From a virus, in IMG/VR virus record IMGVR_UViG_3300008262_006533, positions 1 to 51,757 of that record: DNA of 51,757 nt, one strand, 5' to 3'. Positions 31,899 to 38,977 of the stretch are shown here, one piece after another. Below the pieces are notes generated by a model. The model was not told the DNA's origin, made no database searches, and worked only from the letters and a program-made list of their open reading frames with translations. Numbering within the stretch: position 1 is the stretch's first letter; each line of letters begins with the position of its first letter. Both the position numbers and the translations under genes were made by a program.

Positions 31899-32384
31899 AT
31901 GAAATATCTTTTGTCTTTTTCTCTCGTTTTGTTTTCTTTCTTAGCTAATGCTCAGAATCGTGGATACATTCACTACTTAGACGTTGTTGCAGCAAATGAG
32001 GATATTGAATCTATTAAAAAATATGGTTTGAATGTTCAAATACTACCTCTCCTTGTAAACATTGAAAATGTACAAGGTTTAGATGGTTTGCTAAATGATT
32101 ACAAATCCTATATTACAACTTGGTATAGTCAAATTAACTCAATTACCTTTTTAGATGCTTACCAATTTGATGAAATAGATAGAAAAAATTTAAAAGTACA
32201 AACCTTATGTTACGTTCAATATAAAAATAAAGACTACAAATGGGGAGGATGTAAATATTTCGAAAGTTTCGAGATTTTGTCTGATTTATATTTTACTGCA
32301 AACGTGAAAGAATATTCCGATCGTTATGAAATGCAAGTGATTATTGCCGAGAAACGGGTCAGAGTTTTCTCACATCCAAATTAA
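31899..32384 (+). CDS. exported protein with Bacteroidota-type signal peptide
   Basis: 161 residues. The N-terminus MKYLLSFSLVLFSFLANAQ is a classical Sec signal peptide: Lys, a hydrophobic core of about 12 residues and the ANA-Q cleavage site often found in Bacteroidota. The mature part has a Tyr/Asp-rich mixed fold (GYIHYLDVVAANEDIESIKKYG; KVQTLCYVQYKNKDYKWGGCKYF) with two Cys that might form a disulphide in the periplasm. No lipobox. A phage gene coding for a periplasmic or surface protein could alter the cell envelope, block superinfection or help lysis; which is not known. Its 3' end overlaps that of the convergent OmpA-like gene by 26 bases. Confidence 0.65.
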   Translation: MKYLLSFSLVLFSFLANAQNRGYIHYLDVVAANEDIESIKKYGLNVQILPLLVNIENVQGLDGLLNDYKSYITTWYSQINSITFLDAYQFDEIDRKNLKVQTLCYVQYKNKDYKWGGCKYFESFEILSDLYFTANVKEYSDRYEMQVIIAEKRVRVFSHPN

Positions 32385-33594
32385 CTTTCCTGTATTTTTG
32401 ATTTTCAGCTTCCGTACCGCAAATTCCTATAGAACCTTGTGCGATTACCTCAAATTTTGCATTCTTCAATTTTGGTAAATTCGTAATCAAAAAATTCTTG
32501 AGGTTTTGCGCTCTTGCTTTTGTTAGATTAAGATTACCTAAATCGTTTTTATCCGCACTATCGGCTACTACAACGTCAGGATAATTATCTTTGTCGTCAC
32601 TCCATTTACCATTTGCACTGTTTCCTTCTTTATAACCTGCGGCACATTTAGACGCTGATGACTCAATAACAAACACGAATTTGGTCATATCATTACCTTC
32701 CACAAATTTTTTGAATTCGATAAAATTTGGGTCATTTAATATTGCATCTCTGTTTGGTTGTGATATGTTGTTTGCAAATTTATCACCCAATGCGACTGGT
32801 TCTGGTTTGGGGGTTGGATTTGGATCAGGAGTATCTTCTGGTGTTTTACCAGGATTAAAAAATTCAGGATCGACTGGATAACCAGTAAATGTACTTACTA
32901 AAATCGCTGAAAATCTTTGATTTATTTTTCCTCCTTTAACTGTATAAAACCCTTCTGTATCAGGATTGAAATACGTTGTTGAACCAATTTCCAACTCGTT
33001 AAAGTTAATGTCATACTCTTTAGCATACCTACCACTGTCGTCACTAGTAAAATCAACAACGGCAGTTGCAGGCCTTCCATTTCTTTCATTCAAAACTCCA
33101 TACAAATACCTTCCTGTTCCTTGTAAACCTTCTTTCTCTTGCTCTTCTAACCCATTTTTAGTGAGTTCATCACCGAAAGTATATCTCCAGTCATTTTTTG
33201 ATGTCTTTACTAACCCAATTTTGAATTCATTTGTTTCAGGGTTTTTTGAGAGTTTTGGAAGTGGTTTATCTGTCAAAACTGTAACACCAGTTGGTATTCC
33301 TTTTTCATCTTTACCTATAATATCACATCGAAAAGCTGAACCATTCATATCCATTGCGTATATGAAATATTGTCCCTGCCAATTTATTTTCCCACTAGTA
33401 ACACTGTATGAGACTTGAGATACAAAGTAAACATAATCTTTATCTTGGTCATAAACTTGACTTGGATCACCTGGACCCACAAAAACTTCAGCCCCTTGTT
33501 CTGACATTAAATAATGATTTTTCGTTGCTGATTCATGAAGAGATAAAATTCTATTTCTTTCGTCGTTTGATATTTCCCAAGTTTGCTTAATCAT
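32359..33594 (-). CDS. OmpA-like C-terminal domain protein with LHESAT N-terminal peptide
   Basis: 411 residues. The N-terminus ISNDERNRILSLHESATKN (8-26), followed by HYLMSEQ, is a motif I associate with the starts of many T4-type Bacteroidota-phage proteins. A mixed domain follows (about 35-250), with WQGQYFIYAMDMNGSAF and repeated short strands, then a Pro-rich linker (about 252-266). The C-terminal part has NLTKARAQNLKNFLITNL and YRKVNLDVRKL, the residues around the OmpA/Pal peptidoglycan-binding site. No signal peptide is present. It may be a virion protein that touches peptidoglycan during entry, or an internal protein. A TATTTATT site lies 14 bases upstream. Confidence 0.6.
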   Translation of the reverse strand: MIKQTWEISNDERNRILSLHESATKNHYLMSEQGAEVFVGPGDPSQVYDQDKDYVYFVSQVSYSVTSGKINWQGQYFIYAMDMNGSAFRCDIIGKDEKGIPTGVTVLTDKPLPKLSKNPETNEFKIGLVKTSKNDWRYTFGDELTKNGLEEQEKEGLQGTGRYLYGVLNERNGRPATAVVDFTSDDSGRYAKEYDINFNELEIGSTTYFNPDTEGFYTVKGGKINQRFSAILVSTFTGYPVDPEFFNPGKTPEDTPDPNPTPKPEPVALGDKFANNISQPNRDAILNDPNFIEFKKFVEGNDMTKFVFVIESSASKCAAGYKEGNSANGKWSDDKDNYPDVVVADSADKNDLGNLNLTKARAQNLKNFLITNLPKLKNAKFEVIAQGSIGICGTEAENQKYRKVNLDVRKL

Positions 33595-33608
33595 ACTATA
33601 CAGTTTTT

Positions 33609-33616
33609 AATAAATA
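33609..33616 (-). promoter_or_regulatory. TATTTATT motif before the OmpA-like gene
   Basis: 14 bases upstream of the ATG at 33594, read on the minus strand; flanks GA and AAA. It lies between that gene and the terminator of the capsid gene. Confidence 0.5.
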
Positions 33617-33624
33617 TCAGAATA

Positions 33625-33656
33625 AAAAAAAAGGGACAATTTCTTGTCCCTTTTTA
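33625..33656 (-). terminator. intrinsic terminator after the major capsid gene
   Basis: Perfect stem AAAAAGGGACAA/TTGTCCCTTTTT with a 4-base loop (GAAA on the minus strand), with A/T runs on each side, so it may work in both directions. It lies 18 bases past the capsid stop codon. Confidence 0.9.
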
Positions 33657-33673
33657 CCATATCGAAATTTCGA

Positions 33674-35476
33674 TTATCTCAATTCTCTCAAGTCGAATGT
33701 TCTTACTCCATCAACTGTGATTCTACCATAGAATCTGTTATTAACCATTTTCTTAGCGTATCTAGTCATAATACCTTTGATTGGTGTAAAGTTGAATGGA
33801 TTGTACATTGTAGGAGTTAATTGTAGAGGTACATACGGTGCGTAGATGTAACCAGTGTCCAATAGAGAAGTTCCTTTGTGACCCATCAATACTTGGTTTG
33901 GTGGGAAGTAAGGGTCTCTATACACTTGATAACGACCTGCTAATGTACCAACTCTTTCAATACCCATGTTGTACTGATCCTGCTCAGGAGCTGCGTTTGA
34001 TACGTGGAAGTATTCCAAATCATCAAAAATAGCACTAATTTCAGAAGAAACAACGATCCAGTTTGCTCCACCTCTCAATGTAGATTTGTGGATTTGAGCT
34101 GAAATTTGGTTGATTGCTGTGATAAGAGTCTGATTCCAATCTTTCTGAGTATAAGGAACTGCGTTAGATCCTAATCTCTTCCATCCATTGTAATCCCATC
34201 TTAAGTTCCAAGCTGCTCCTTTTCTAAGGTCTCTCAAGATTTCTCGATCAATTTCAGCCGCAACTTGCTCAGACAACAATGCTGTTAATTCAGCTTCAGC
34301 GTCGATGTTGTGGAATGCCGCAACGTCCTGTGCCATTTCTGGAGACCACTGAGCTCTTAATTTTCTTTCAGTCACAGAAACTGTTACTGACATAAGGTCA
34401 AAAGAAACTTCACCGATTCTATCTTCGAATTCCAAGTTCTTATAGATTCTATAAGTAGCTGAGAATGCACTGTCAGCAGCAGTTGTTGAAGAGAATGTTG
34501 AACCTGTGTAACCATCTAATGAACCACCACAAGTGATACATACTGGAACTTGTAAGTCAACTTCAAGATAAATCTTACCTTCAGCGTCACAAAGGTTGTC
34601 GTACTGACCACCATCTGTCTTACTCTGAGGGAATAATAAAGTTGCGTTATTGTTTCCATACTCTACAATACCTTTACCATATCTTTGAGTTACAACTCTG
34701 AATAAATAAGGATTGTTTACGTTTGCAGCAGTATTAACGTTTCCTGCAACACCATAAATTGTTAAATCAGACAAGAAAGCTTCGTTGTCCATTGGTTGAC
34801 CGTCAGGACCGATTAATTTACCAGCTCCATCAGATGCAAAACCTGACATAACTACCAACACTTTTCTATAATTGTCTTCACCATAACCTGAAACAATCAA
34901 GTTACTTCCAGCCCATACTACAGTTCCAACTTGAGCAGTAATAGCTGAATATTGTCCCTTAGAATAGTCGAACAACCCTGGAGGATCCAAAGCTGGTTCG
35001 TTTCCTTCATAGAATCTGTCGTAGAGATCCTTTGTGTTGTTGTAGTCGTATCCAGAATTTGGAGTTTGACCAGTTGATGCGTTAGGAGAACCATAAGGTG
35101 CGTAGTGAATACCTGTGTTATTCGCTCCCAAGTTCTCATAAGATTGGATGTTAGGTACGAAGTAGAACAATTTACCGATAGGTAAGTTCATAGCTTGTAC
35201 TGAAACGATGTCGTTCGCTAATAATTTTGAGAAAACTCTTCTAACGATAGGGAAAACAACTGTTTCAAATGCACCTGTATCAGATGTAGATGATGCTTCA
35301 TTGATTAAGTGTGAAGCTTGGTTTTCATAAAGTTGAGCAACGTTCTCTCTCATGTGACCTTTAAGACCCTCTAAGAATCCTAATTTGTCCCATTTGTTGA
35401 TTGTGTCTTCTTTGATAACTTTAAGGTGCTTAAGACCGATATTACCAACAAGACCTGATTCTAATAATGCTCCCAT
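33674..35476 (-). CDS. gp23: major capsid protein, T4 gp23-type
   Basis: 600 residues. The N-terminal part resembles T4 gp23: TINKWDKLGFLEGLKG (25-40) compares with the gp23 LLNKWKPLLEGEG segment. HLINEASSTSDTGAFETVVFPIVRRVF (56-82) corresponds to FLTEAEIGG..., where the T4 prohead protease cuts after Glu. Cleavage here is expected between Glu60 and Ala61. LLANDIVSVQAMNLPIGKLFYF fits the gp23 pattern DICGVQPMNSPTGQVFAL. The mature chain would be about 540 residues and form the HK97-fold head shell. The gene lies at the end of the minus-strand head cassette after the core protein, as in T4, and is followed by a strong terminator. Confidence 0.93.
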   Translation of the reverse strand: MGALLESGLVGNIGLKHLKVIKEDTINKWDKLGFLEGLKGHMRENVAQLYENQASHLINEASSTSDTGAFETVVFPIVRRVFSKLLANDIVSVQAMNLPIGKLFYFVPNIQSYENLGANNTGIHYAPYGSPNASTGQTPNSGYDYNNTKDLYDRFYEGNEPALDPPGLFDYSKGQYSAITAQVGTVVWAGSNLIVSGYGEDNYRKVLVVMSGFASDGAGKLIGPDGQPMDNEAFLSDLTIYGVAGNVNTAANVNNPYLFRVVTQRYGKGIVEYGNNNATLLFPQSKTDGGQYDNLCDAEGKIYLEVDLQVPVCITCGGSLDGYTGSTFSSTTAADSAFSATYRIYKNLEFEDRIGEVSFDLMSVTVSVTERKLRAQWSPEMAQDVAAFHNIDAEAELTALLSEQVAAEIDREILRDLRKGAAWNLRWDYNGWKRLGSNAVPYTQKDWNQTLITAINQISAQIHKSTLRGGANWIVVSSEISAIFDDLEYFHVSNAAPEQDQYNMGIERVGTLAGRYQVYRDPYFPPNQVLMGHKGTSLLDTGYIYAPYVPLQLTPTMYNPFNFTPIKGIMTRYAKKMVNNRFYGRITVDGVRTFDLRELR

Positions 35477-35520
35477 TTTTAGTTTTTTTTGGTTTGTTTA
35501 ATTTATTTATTTAATTTTAA

Positions 35521-37131
35521 TTACCCAATCTTACTCATCAAATCTTTCATTCTTAAGAATTGTGGATTCTCATAAGTTTTTGATTCGATTAAGGTAGTTG
35601 ATGAACCTGTAGAAACATTTTTGTTTAATTTAGTCTCTACTGATTCGTTAATTGGTGCTGTTTCAGTGTTAGATAATTCGTCTTTAATTGACTTGTAAAG
35701 GTTTTTAGATTCTTTCAAAGTTTCTACATTATCGAATCTTCTTAGAATGTTTATTTTTTCCTTTTTAGTAGTCGAATGTTCAGTGAATAATCTTGTAGCG
35801 TAAGCTAAGTTAGAATTGAAAATTGCAACTTCATTAAGTTTTTCTCTGAAAACATTTAATGCTTTTCTATACTCTTCATTTTTCTCTCTCAACATTGCCA
35901 CTTCTGACTCTGTGGATTCAACTTTTACTCCGTTATTTCCATAAACATAATTTCTGTTGTTAGTAATACCTTTTCTAAGTCCTCGTCCTTCTTTCGAACC
36001 CATTCCATAAGTTCTTGCTGCTTCTTTAGTTTCTTCCTTTTCGAAAGCTTTTCTTTTTAGAGTATCACCTTTTTTGGTTGTAAAATCTTCTTTACCTTTC
36101 ATGGTCTTTGATTTATCACCTTTGTTCATTCCGTAATTACCCTCTTTTGTTTCAGCCTTAACAACTTTGGATTTTGATTCCATATTTTCACCTTTCTTGT
36201 ATTCGAATTTAGGTTTACCAGTACCTACTGATTTTGGCCCTTCTTTCTTCTTCTCATCGAATCCGCCTTTAGCTTTATCTTTGTAAGTGAATTTAGGTCC
36301 TGACCCAATTCCAACACCTTTAGGTTTTACTGTCGATTTTCCTTCTCTAACAGCTCTTCTATGGTTGTAAGATTCGTCCAATTCTTCATCTTCTTCTTCG
36401 TCCATCATGTCTTCTTCGTCCATCATGTCTTCTTCATCCATCATGTCTTCTTCGTCCATCATGTCTTCTCCTTCTTCAAGGTCTTCTCCTTCTTCAAGGT
36501 CTTCTCCTTCTTCGAGGTCTTCACCTTCTTCAAGGTCTTCTTCCTCATCGAATTCGATCTCATACATAACTTCTTCATCTTCAACGTCGAGATCCTCAAC
36601 GTCACCGTCTTTTGAGAAAATTGCATTGATTACATCTTCTGTATCAACATCCATTTCATCGATTTCATCTACGTGCATAGTTTCATCTAATTCTTCTTCC
36701 TCTTCTGACTCACCTAGCTTGATTAAGTATTCTGTATCAGCGTCTTCGTCTTTTAAGTGAATTTCGTCATCATCTTTTTTCACGATGATTCCATCTTCGT
36801 CACTCATAGCTTTGAAAACCTTAAGAATTTCTTCGTCTGAAGCATCAGTTAAATCTATTGGACTTTCTTCAGAATCCATGTCCATGTCCATATCAAATTC
36901 CATGTCCATACCCATTTCATCTTCATTATCAACATCAACATCGGTTTCGATGTCTGTATCTAATTCAATCTCATCTTCCATATCTTGCTCTGACAGAGAT
37001 TCTTTTACTAGTTGGTTGATTTCTTCCTTCATAGTAGAAGCAAGTATTCCTTTTGCATTTTGGGCGATTGCCTCTTCAACATTTTTCATTTGAATCAACG
37101 CCTCTTGTACTAAGTTTTTATTTTCTTGCAT
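35521..37131 (-). CDS. prohead core/scaffold candidate, very acidic with tandem repeats
   Basis: 536 residues in the gp22 position between protease and capsid genes. The N-terminal helix QEALIQMKNVEEAIAQNAKG leads to INQLVKESLSEQDMEDEIE. Residues about 55-255 are extremely acidic, with DMEFDMDMDMDSEE and two blocks of six-residue repeats (EEGEDL and MMDEED, four copies each). A basic Gly/Lys-rich region comes next (about 270-390). A helical C-terminal region (about 405-450, SEVAMLREKNEEYRKALNVF, EKLNEVAIFNSNLAYATRLF) resembles T4 gp22-type core proteins. It probably forms the internal scaffold and is destroyed by the protease. A TATTTATA box lies 22 bases upstream. Confidence 0.8.
   Translation of the reverse strand: MQENKNLVQEALIQMKNVEEAIAQNAKGILASTMKEEINQLVKESLSEQDMEDEIELDTDIETDVDVDNEDEMGMDMEFDMDMDMDSEESPIDLTDASDEEILKVFKAMSDEDGIIVKKDDDEIHLKDEDADTEYLIKLGESEEEEELDETMHVDEIDEMDVDTEDVINAIFSKDGDVEDLDVEDEEVMYEIEFDEEEDLEEGEDLEEGEDLEEGEDLEEGEDMMDEEDMMDEEDMMDEEDMMDEEEDEELDESYNHRRAVREGKSTVKPKGVGIGSGPKFTYKDKAKGGFDEKKKEGPKSVGTGKPKFEYKKGENMESKSKVVKAETKEGNYGMNKGDKSKTMKGKEDFTTKKGDTLKRKAFEKEETKEAARTYGMGSKEGRGLRKGITNNRNYVYGNNGVKVESTESEVAMLREKNEEYRKALNVFREKLNEVAIFNSNLAYATRLFTEHSTTKKEKINILRRFDNVETLKESKNLYKSIKDELSNTETAPINESVETKLNKNVSTGSSTTLIESKTYENPQFLRMKDLMSKIG
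36391..36462 (-). repeat. four 18-base tandem repeats encoding MMDEED
   Basis: On the plus strand the unit is GTCTTCTTCGTCCATCAT; the four copies differ at only a few bases (one copy has CATCCATCAT). They are in frame inside the acidic core protein, so copy number changes would not shift the frame. Confidence 0.9.
36463..36534 (-). repeat. four 18-base tandem repeats encoding EEGEDL
   Basis: Plus-strand unit GTCTTCTCCTTCTTCAAG, two exact copies followed by copies with G for A or A for T changes. Directly next to the MMDEED block; together 144 bases of in-frame acidic repeat. Confidence 0.9.
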
Positions 37132-37153
37132 GAAAAAACTGTTTATTTTAACA

Positions 37154-37161
37154 TATAAATA
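37154..37161 (-). promoter_or_regulatory. TATTTATA motif before the scaffold gene
   Basis: 22 bases from the ATG at 37131 on the minus strand; flanks AC and TGT. It is in the 149-base gap that also holds the terminator of the 37281 gene, so the scaffold and capsid genes probably have their own start of transcription. Confidence 0.5.
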
Positions 37162-37232
37162 GTACCAAAATGAAAAAAATTCATTTGTTGGTACTTCTGA
37201 TTAGAATTATTGTTAATAAATAGTATTAAAAC

Positions 37233-37270
37233 AAAAAAAGTGGTCTTTCGACCACTTCTGTTTTTTTTTC
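37233..37270 (-). terminator. intrinsic terminator after the 37281 gene
   Basis: Stem AAGTGGTC/GACCACTT, loop GAAA on the minus strand, followed there by a T run (TTTTTGT). On the plus strand a T run also follows, so it may act in both directions. It separates the protease transcript from the scaffold/capsid transcript. Confidence 0.85.
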
Positions 37271-37280
37271 AATTTTTTGA

Positions 37281-37490
37281 TTATTCGATTACTTCATCAA
37301 TTTTACTTTCAGAAACTGAAGTAATTCTCCAATCATGAGTAAATCCTTCATATTTTTTTGTCACCTTTGCTTCTACATCAGTAACAGAAAAACCTTTGAC
37401 CAATTTCTCTTCTCTTACTTTTTTAATTTTACCAGTGTTTTCGTCAGGAAAATCGTACTGAATTTTTGCTACAAAATATTTTTCGTCCAT
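37281..37490 (-). CDS. DUF4494-like small protein
   Basis: 69 residues: KYFVAKIQYDFPDENTGKIKKVREEKLVKGFSVTDVEAKVTKKY. The pattern strand, Lys-rich turn, E-x-x-L-V-x-x-x-S-V-T-x-x-E-A fits the DUF4494 family, common in Bacteroidota. Function unknown. It lies 4 bases after the prohead protease gene and is followed by a terminator. It is one of the reasons for proposing a Bacteroidota host. Confidence 0.65.
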   Translation of the reverse strand: MDEKYFVAKIQYDFPDENTGKIKKVREEKLVKGFSVTDVEAKVTKKYEGFTHDWRITSVSESKIDEVIE

Positions 37491-37494
37491 AATA

Positions 37495-38211
37495 TTATTT
37501 TCCTAAAAAATCGGTTAATTTTTTCATTAAGTCAACCTGCTTACCAACATACTCATTATTTTGTTTAGATTTTTTTTCTTCATCTAAATTTTCTTCATAT
37601 TTTGCTCTATCATCAGGGTTAGAAAACAAGTAAGCGCCAGGAGTAGATGGTGATGAAACTAAATCGAAACATATCAATTCAAAATCATCTTGAACTTCAT
37701 TCCGTTCTCCAACCTTTTTCAAAGAACCAACACCTCTTGATGAAATACCCAAAGTCACCCCTTGTCTCATCAAGTTTGCTGCTTGGTCACCCTTTGTCGA
37801 AACTATACCTCTTTCGTGAAACCCAGGAGAGGTCAATAGTTTGAGTTTTCCCATGAGTATATTTTTATCCCACCATATATCAGTTATGATGTGAGATACT
37901 CTGTCGAGGTCTATAAGAGATGATTCAGGGTGGTTTAATTCTGATGTAGACAAACCTTTTGCGATTGCTTGCTTATACCTGTCAGCTTCTCTTTTAAGAA
38001 TTCTTTCAGGATACGTTCTACCATTTCTATTTGGTGTGTCAAATTTTTGTAAAACCGCATAAAATTCAAAAGGATTTCTGTAATCCATATTGGATGCCTC
38101 CTTGAGTACATCCACATTGTGAGCATCTTTTGGGGAAACCCAACCCGCATCCATTTCTATTAGGATTCCGTGACCGAGTTCACTTGCTTCTAAAATTCTT
38201 AAATTTTTCAT
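37495..38211 (-). CDS. gp21: prohead protease, T4 gp21-type
   Basis: 238 residues. It has VLQKFDTPNRNGRTYPERIL (53-72, the N-x-N-G-R-x-Y-P motif of this serine protease family), GLSTSELNHPESSLID (86-101) with catalytic His94, and GVTLGISSRGVGSLKK (151-166) with the catalytic Ser. CFDLVSSPSTPGAYLFSN (181-198) contains the third residue. In T4 the protease digests the core and trims the capsid protein after I/L-x-E sites during maturation. The order portal, protease, core, capsid is kept. The N-terminus ILEASELGHGILIEMDAGW is extended compared with the domain. A TATTTATC site lies 12 bases upstream. Confidence 0.9.
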   Translation of the reverse strand: MKNLRILEASELGHGILIEMDAGWVSPKDAHNVDVLKEASNMDYRNPFEFYAVLQKFDTPNRNGRTYPERILKREADRYKQAIAKGLSTSELNHPESSLIDLDRVSHIITDIWWDKNILMGKLKLLTSPGFHERGIVSTKGDQAANLMRQGVTLGISSRGVGSLKKVGERNEVQDDFELICFDLVSSPSTPGAYLFSNPDDRAKYEENLDEEKKSKQNNEYVGKQVDLMKKLTDFLGK

Positions 38212-38223
38212 TTAATCTTTTAA

Positions 38224-38231
38224 GATAAATA
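38224..38231 (-). promoter_or_regulatory. TATTTATC motif before the protease gene
   Basis: 12 bases upstream of the ATG at 38211 on the minus strand; flanks ATA and TTA. Confidence 0.5.
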
Positions 38232-38247
38232 TATCAACTCAGATATA

Positions 38248-38688
38248 TTACAGGTCATTCCCTTTTTTTGAAATTGAAAAATCAAAGTATTTGTTCTGAA
38301 CAACATTGTTTTTGTATATTGATTTCACAATTTGTTTTACTGATTCTTTAATTTCATCACTTTTAAAATCTATGTCTTTAGTGGTATAAAGATTGATTTC
38401 GAGATTGAAAAAGGATTTTTTACCTTTGAATATACCACTTGTTCTAAGGTCCAAGTCGACTATATTTTTTTGTTGAAAAATTTTGGAATCGATAGATTCG
38501 AAAATTGAATTTTTTATTTCTCTACCTAAACTAGAGACAACTCGATTCCAATTATTAAATTCTTCTTTAGGTGTAACCCATGATTGGATATTAATATAAA
38601 CTGATTTTAAGTTTTTAGAATCGACTGTACCGTACTGAGATTTTATTGGACTGAACAGGTTAAGTTTTACACTTTTTCCTTTTTTCAT
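38248..38688 (-). CDS. hypothetical protein in the head cassette
   Basis: 146 residues: basic start (MKKGKSVKLNLFSPIKSQYG), followed by strands and helices (KSVYINIQSWVTPKEEFNNW; IVDLDLRTSGIFKGKKSFFNLEINLYT). No catalytic motif and no known family that I recognise. It lies between the portal-side gene and the protease, where T4 has its small prohead genes gp67 and gp68, so a small head-assembly role is possible. It is separated from the next plus-strand gene (bS21) by 97 bases. Confidence 0.6.
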   Translation of the reverse strand: MKKGKSVKLNLFSPIKSQYGTVDSKNLKSVYINIQSWVTPKEEFNNWNRVVSSLGREIKNSIFESIDSKIFQQKNIVDLDLRTSGIFKGKKSFFNLEINLYTTKDIDFKSDEIKESVKQIVKSIYKNNVVQNKYFDFSISKKGNDL

Positions 38689-38763
38689 TAATAATGATAT
38701 TAAACTTGTTTATTCGTTGATGAAAAAATATACATTATATGGAGAAATGTCAAAATTTTTTTA

Positions 38764-38771
38764 TATTTATT
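38764..38771 (+). promoter_or_regulatory. TATTTATT motif before the bS21 gene
   Basis: 14 bases from the ATG at 38786, in plus-strand orientation although the surrounding genes are on the minus strand. Flanks TA and AAT. This is the best evidence that the motif follows gene orientation and is not just a property of the head cassette strand. Confidence 0.5.
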
Positions 38772-38785
38772 AATATTTCTAATAT

Positions 38786-38977
38786 ATGATAATAGTAAAA
38801 ATTACTCAGGGGAATAACCTTGAAAGAGCATTGAAAACTCTCAAATCAAAAGTAATCAAAACAAAACAAAATCAAATTTTATTTGACAAAAGGGAGTTTA
38901 CAAAAAAATCTGTACTCAGAAGAGCACAGATTTTGAAAGCGAAACACGTACAAAGTCTCAAAGATAAATCAAATTGA
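38786..38977 (+). CDS. rpsU: ribosomal protein bS21 homologue
   Basis: 63 residues, the usual length for bS21. IIVKITQGNNLERALKTLKSKV (2-23) matches the bacterial opening (V/I-x-V-x-x-G-E-x-x-x-x-A-L-K-R-x-K). KREFTKKSVLRRAQILKAKHVQSL (35-58) matches the basic R-R-x-F-x-K-P-S-x-x-R-x-x-x-x-K segment that lies along 16S rRNA near the anti-Shine-Dalgarno sequence. bS21 is among the few ribosomal proteins carried by phages. The phage copy could replace the host protein and bias initiation toward phage messages. It is the only plus-strand gene in the head cassette, and its last 9 bases overlap the end of the convergent gene at 38969-39667. Confidence 0.87.
   Translation: MIIVKITQGNNLERALKTLKSKVIKTKQNQILFDKREFTKKSVLRRAQILKAKHVQSLKDKSN

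Noticed and set aside
35476-35520. TATTTAT site for the capsid gene
   Set aside because: The A/T-rich gap contains ATTTATTTATTT only on the opposite strand, so the capsid gene does not have the motif in the right direction and probably shares the scaffold transcript.
36391-36534. Possible CRISPR array
   Set aside because: The 18-base units are directly adjacent without spacers and code in frame for acidic repeats.
36361-37093. Ser-rich and Phe/Val-rich plus-strand frames
   Set aside because: Antisense shadows of the acidic repeats in the scaffold gene.
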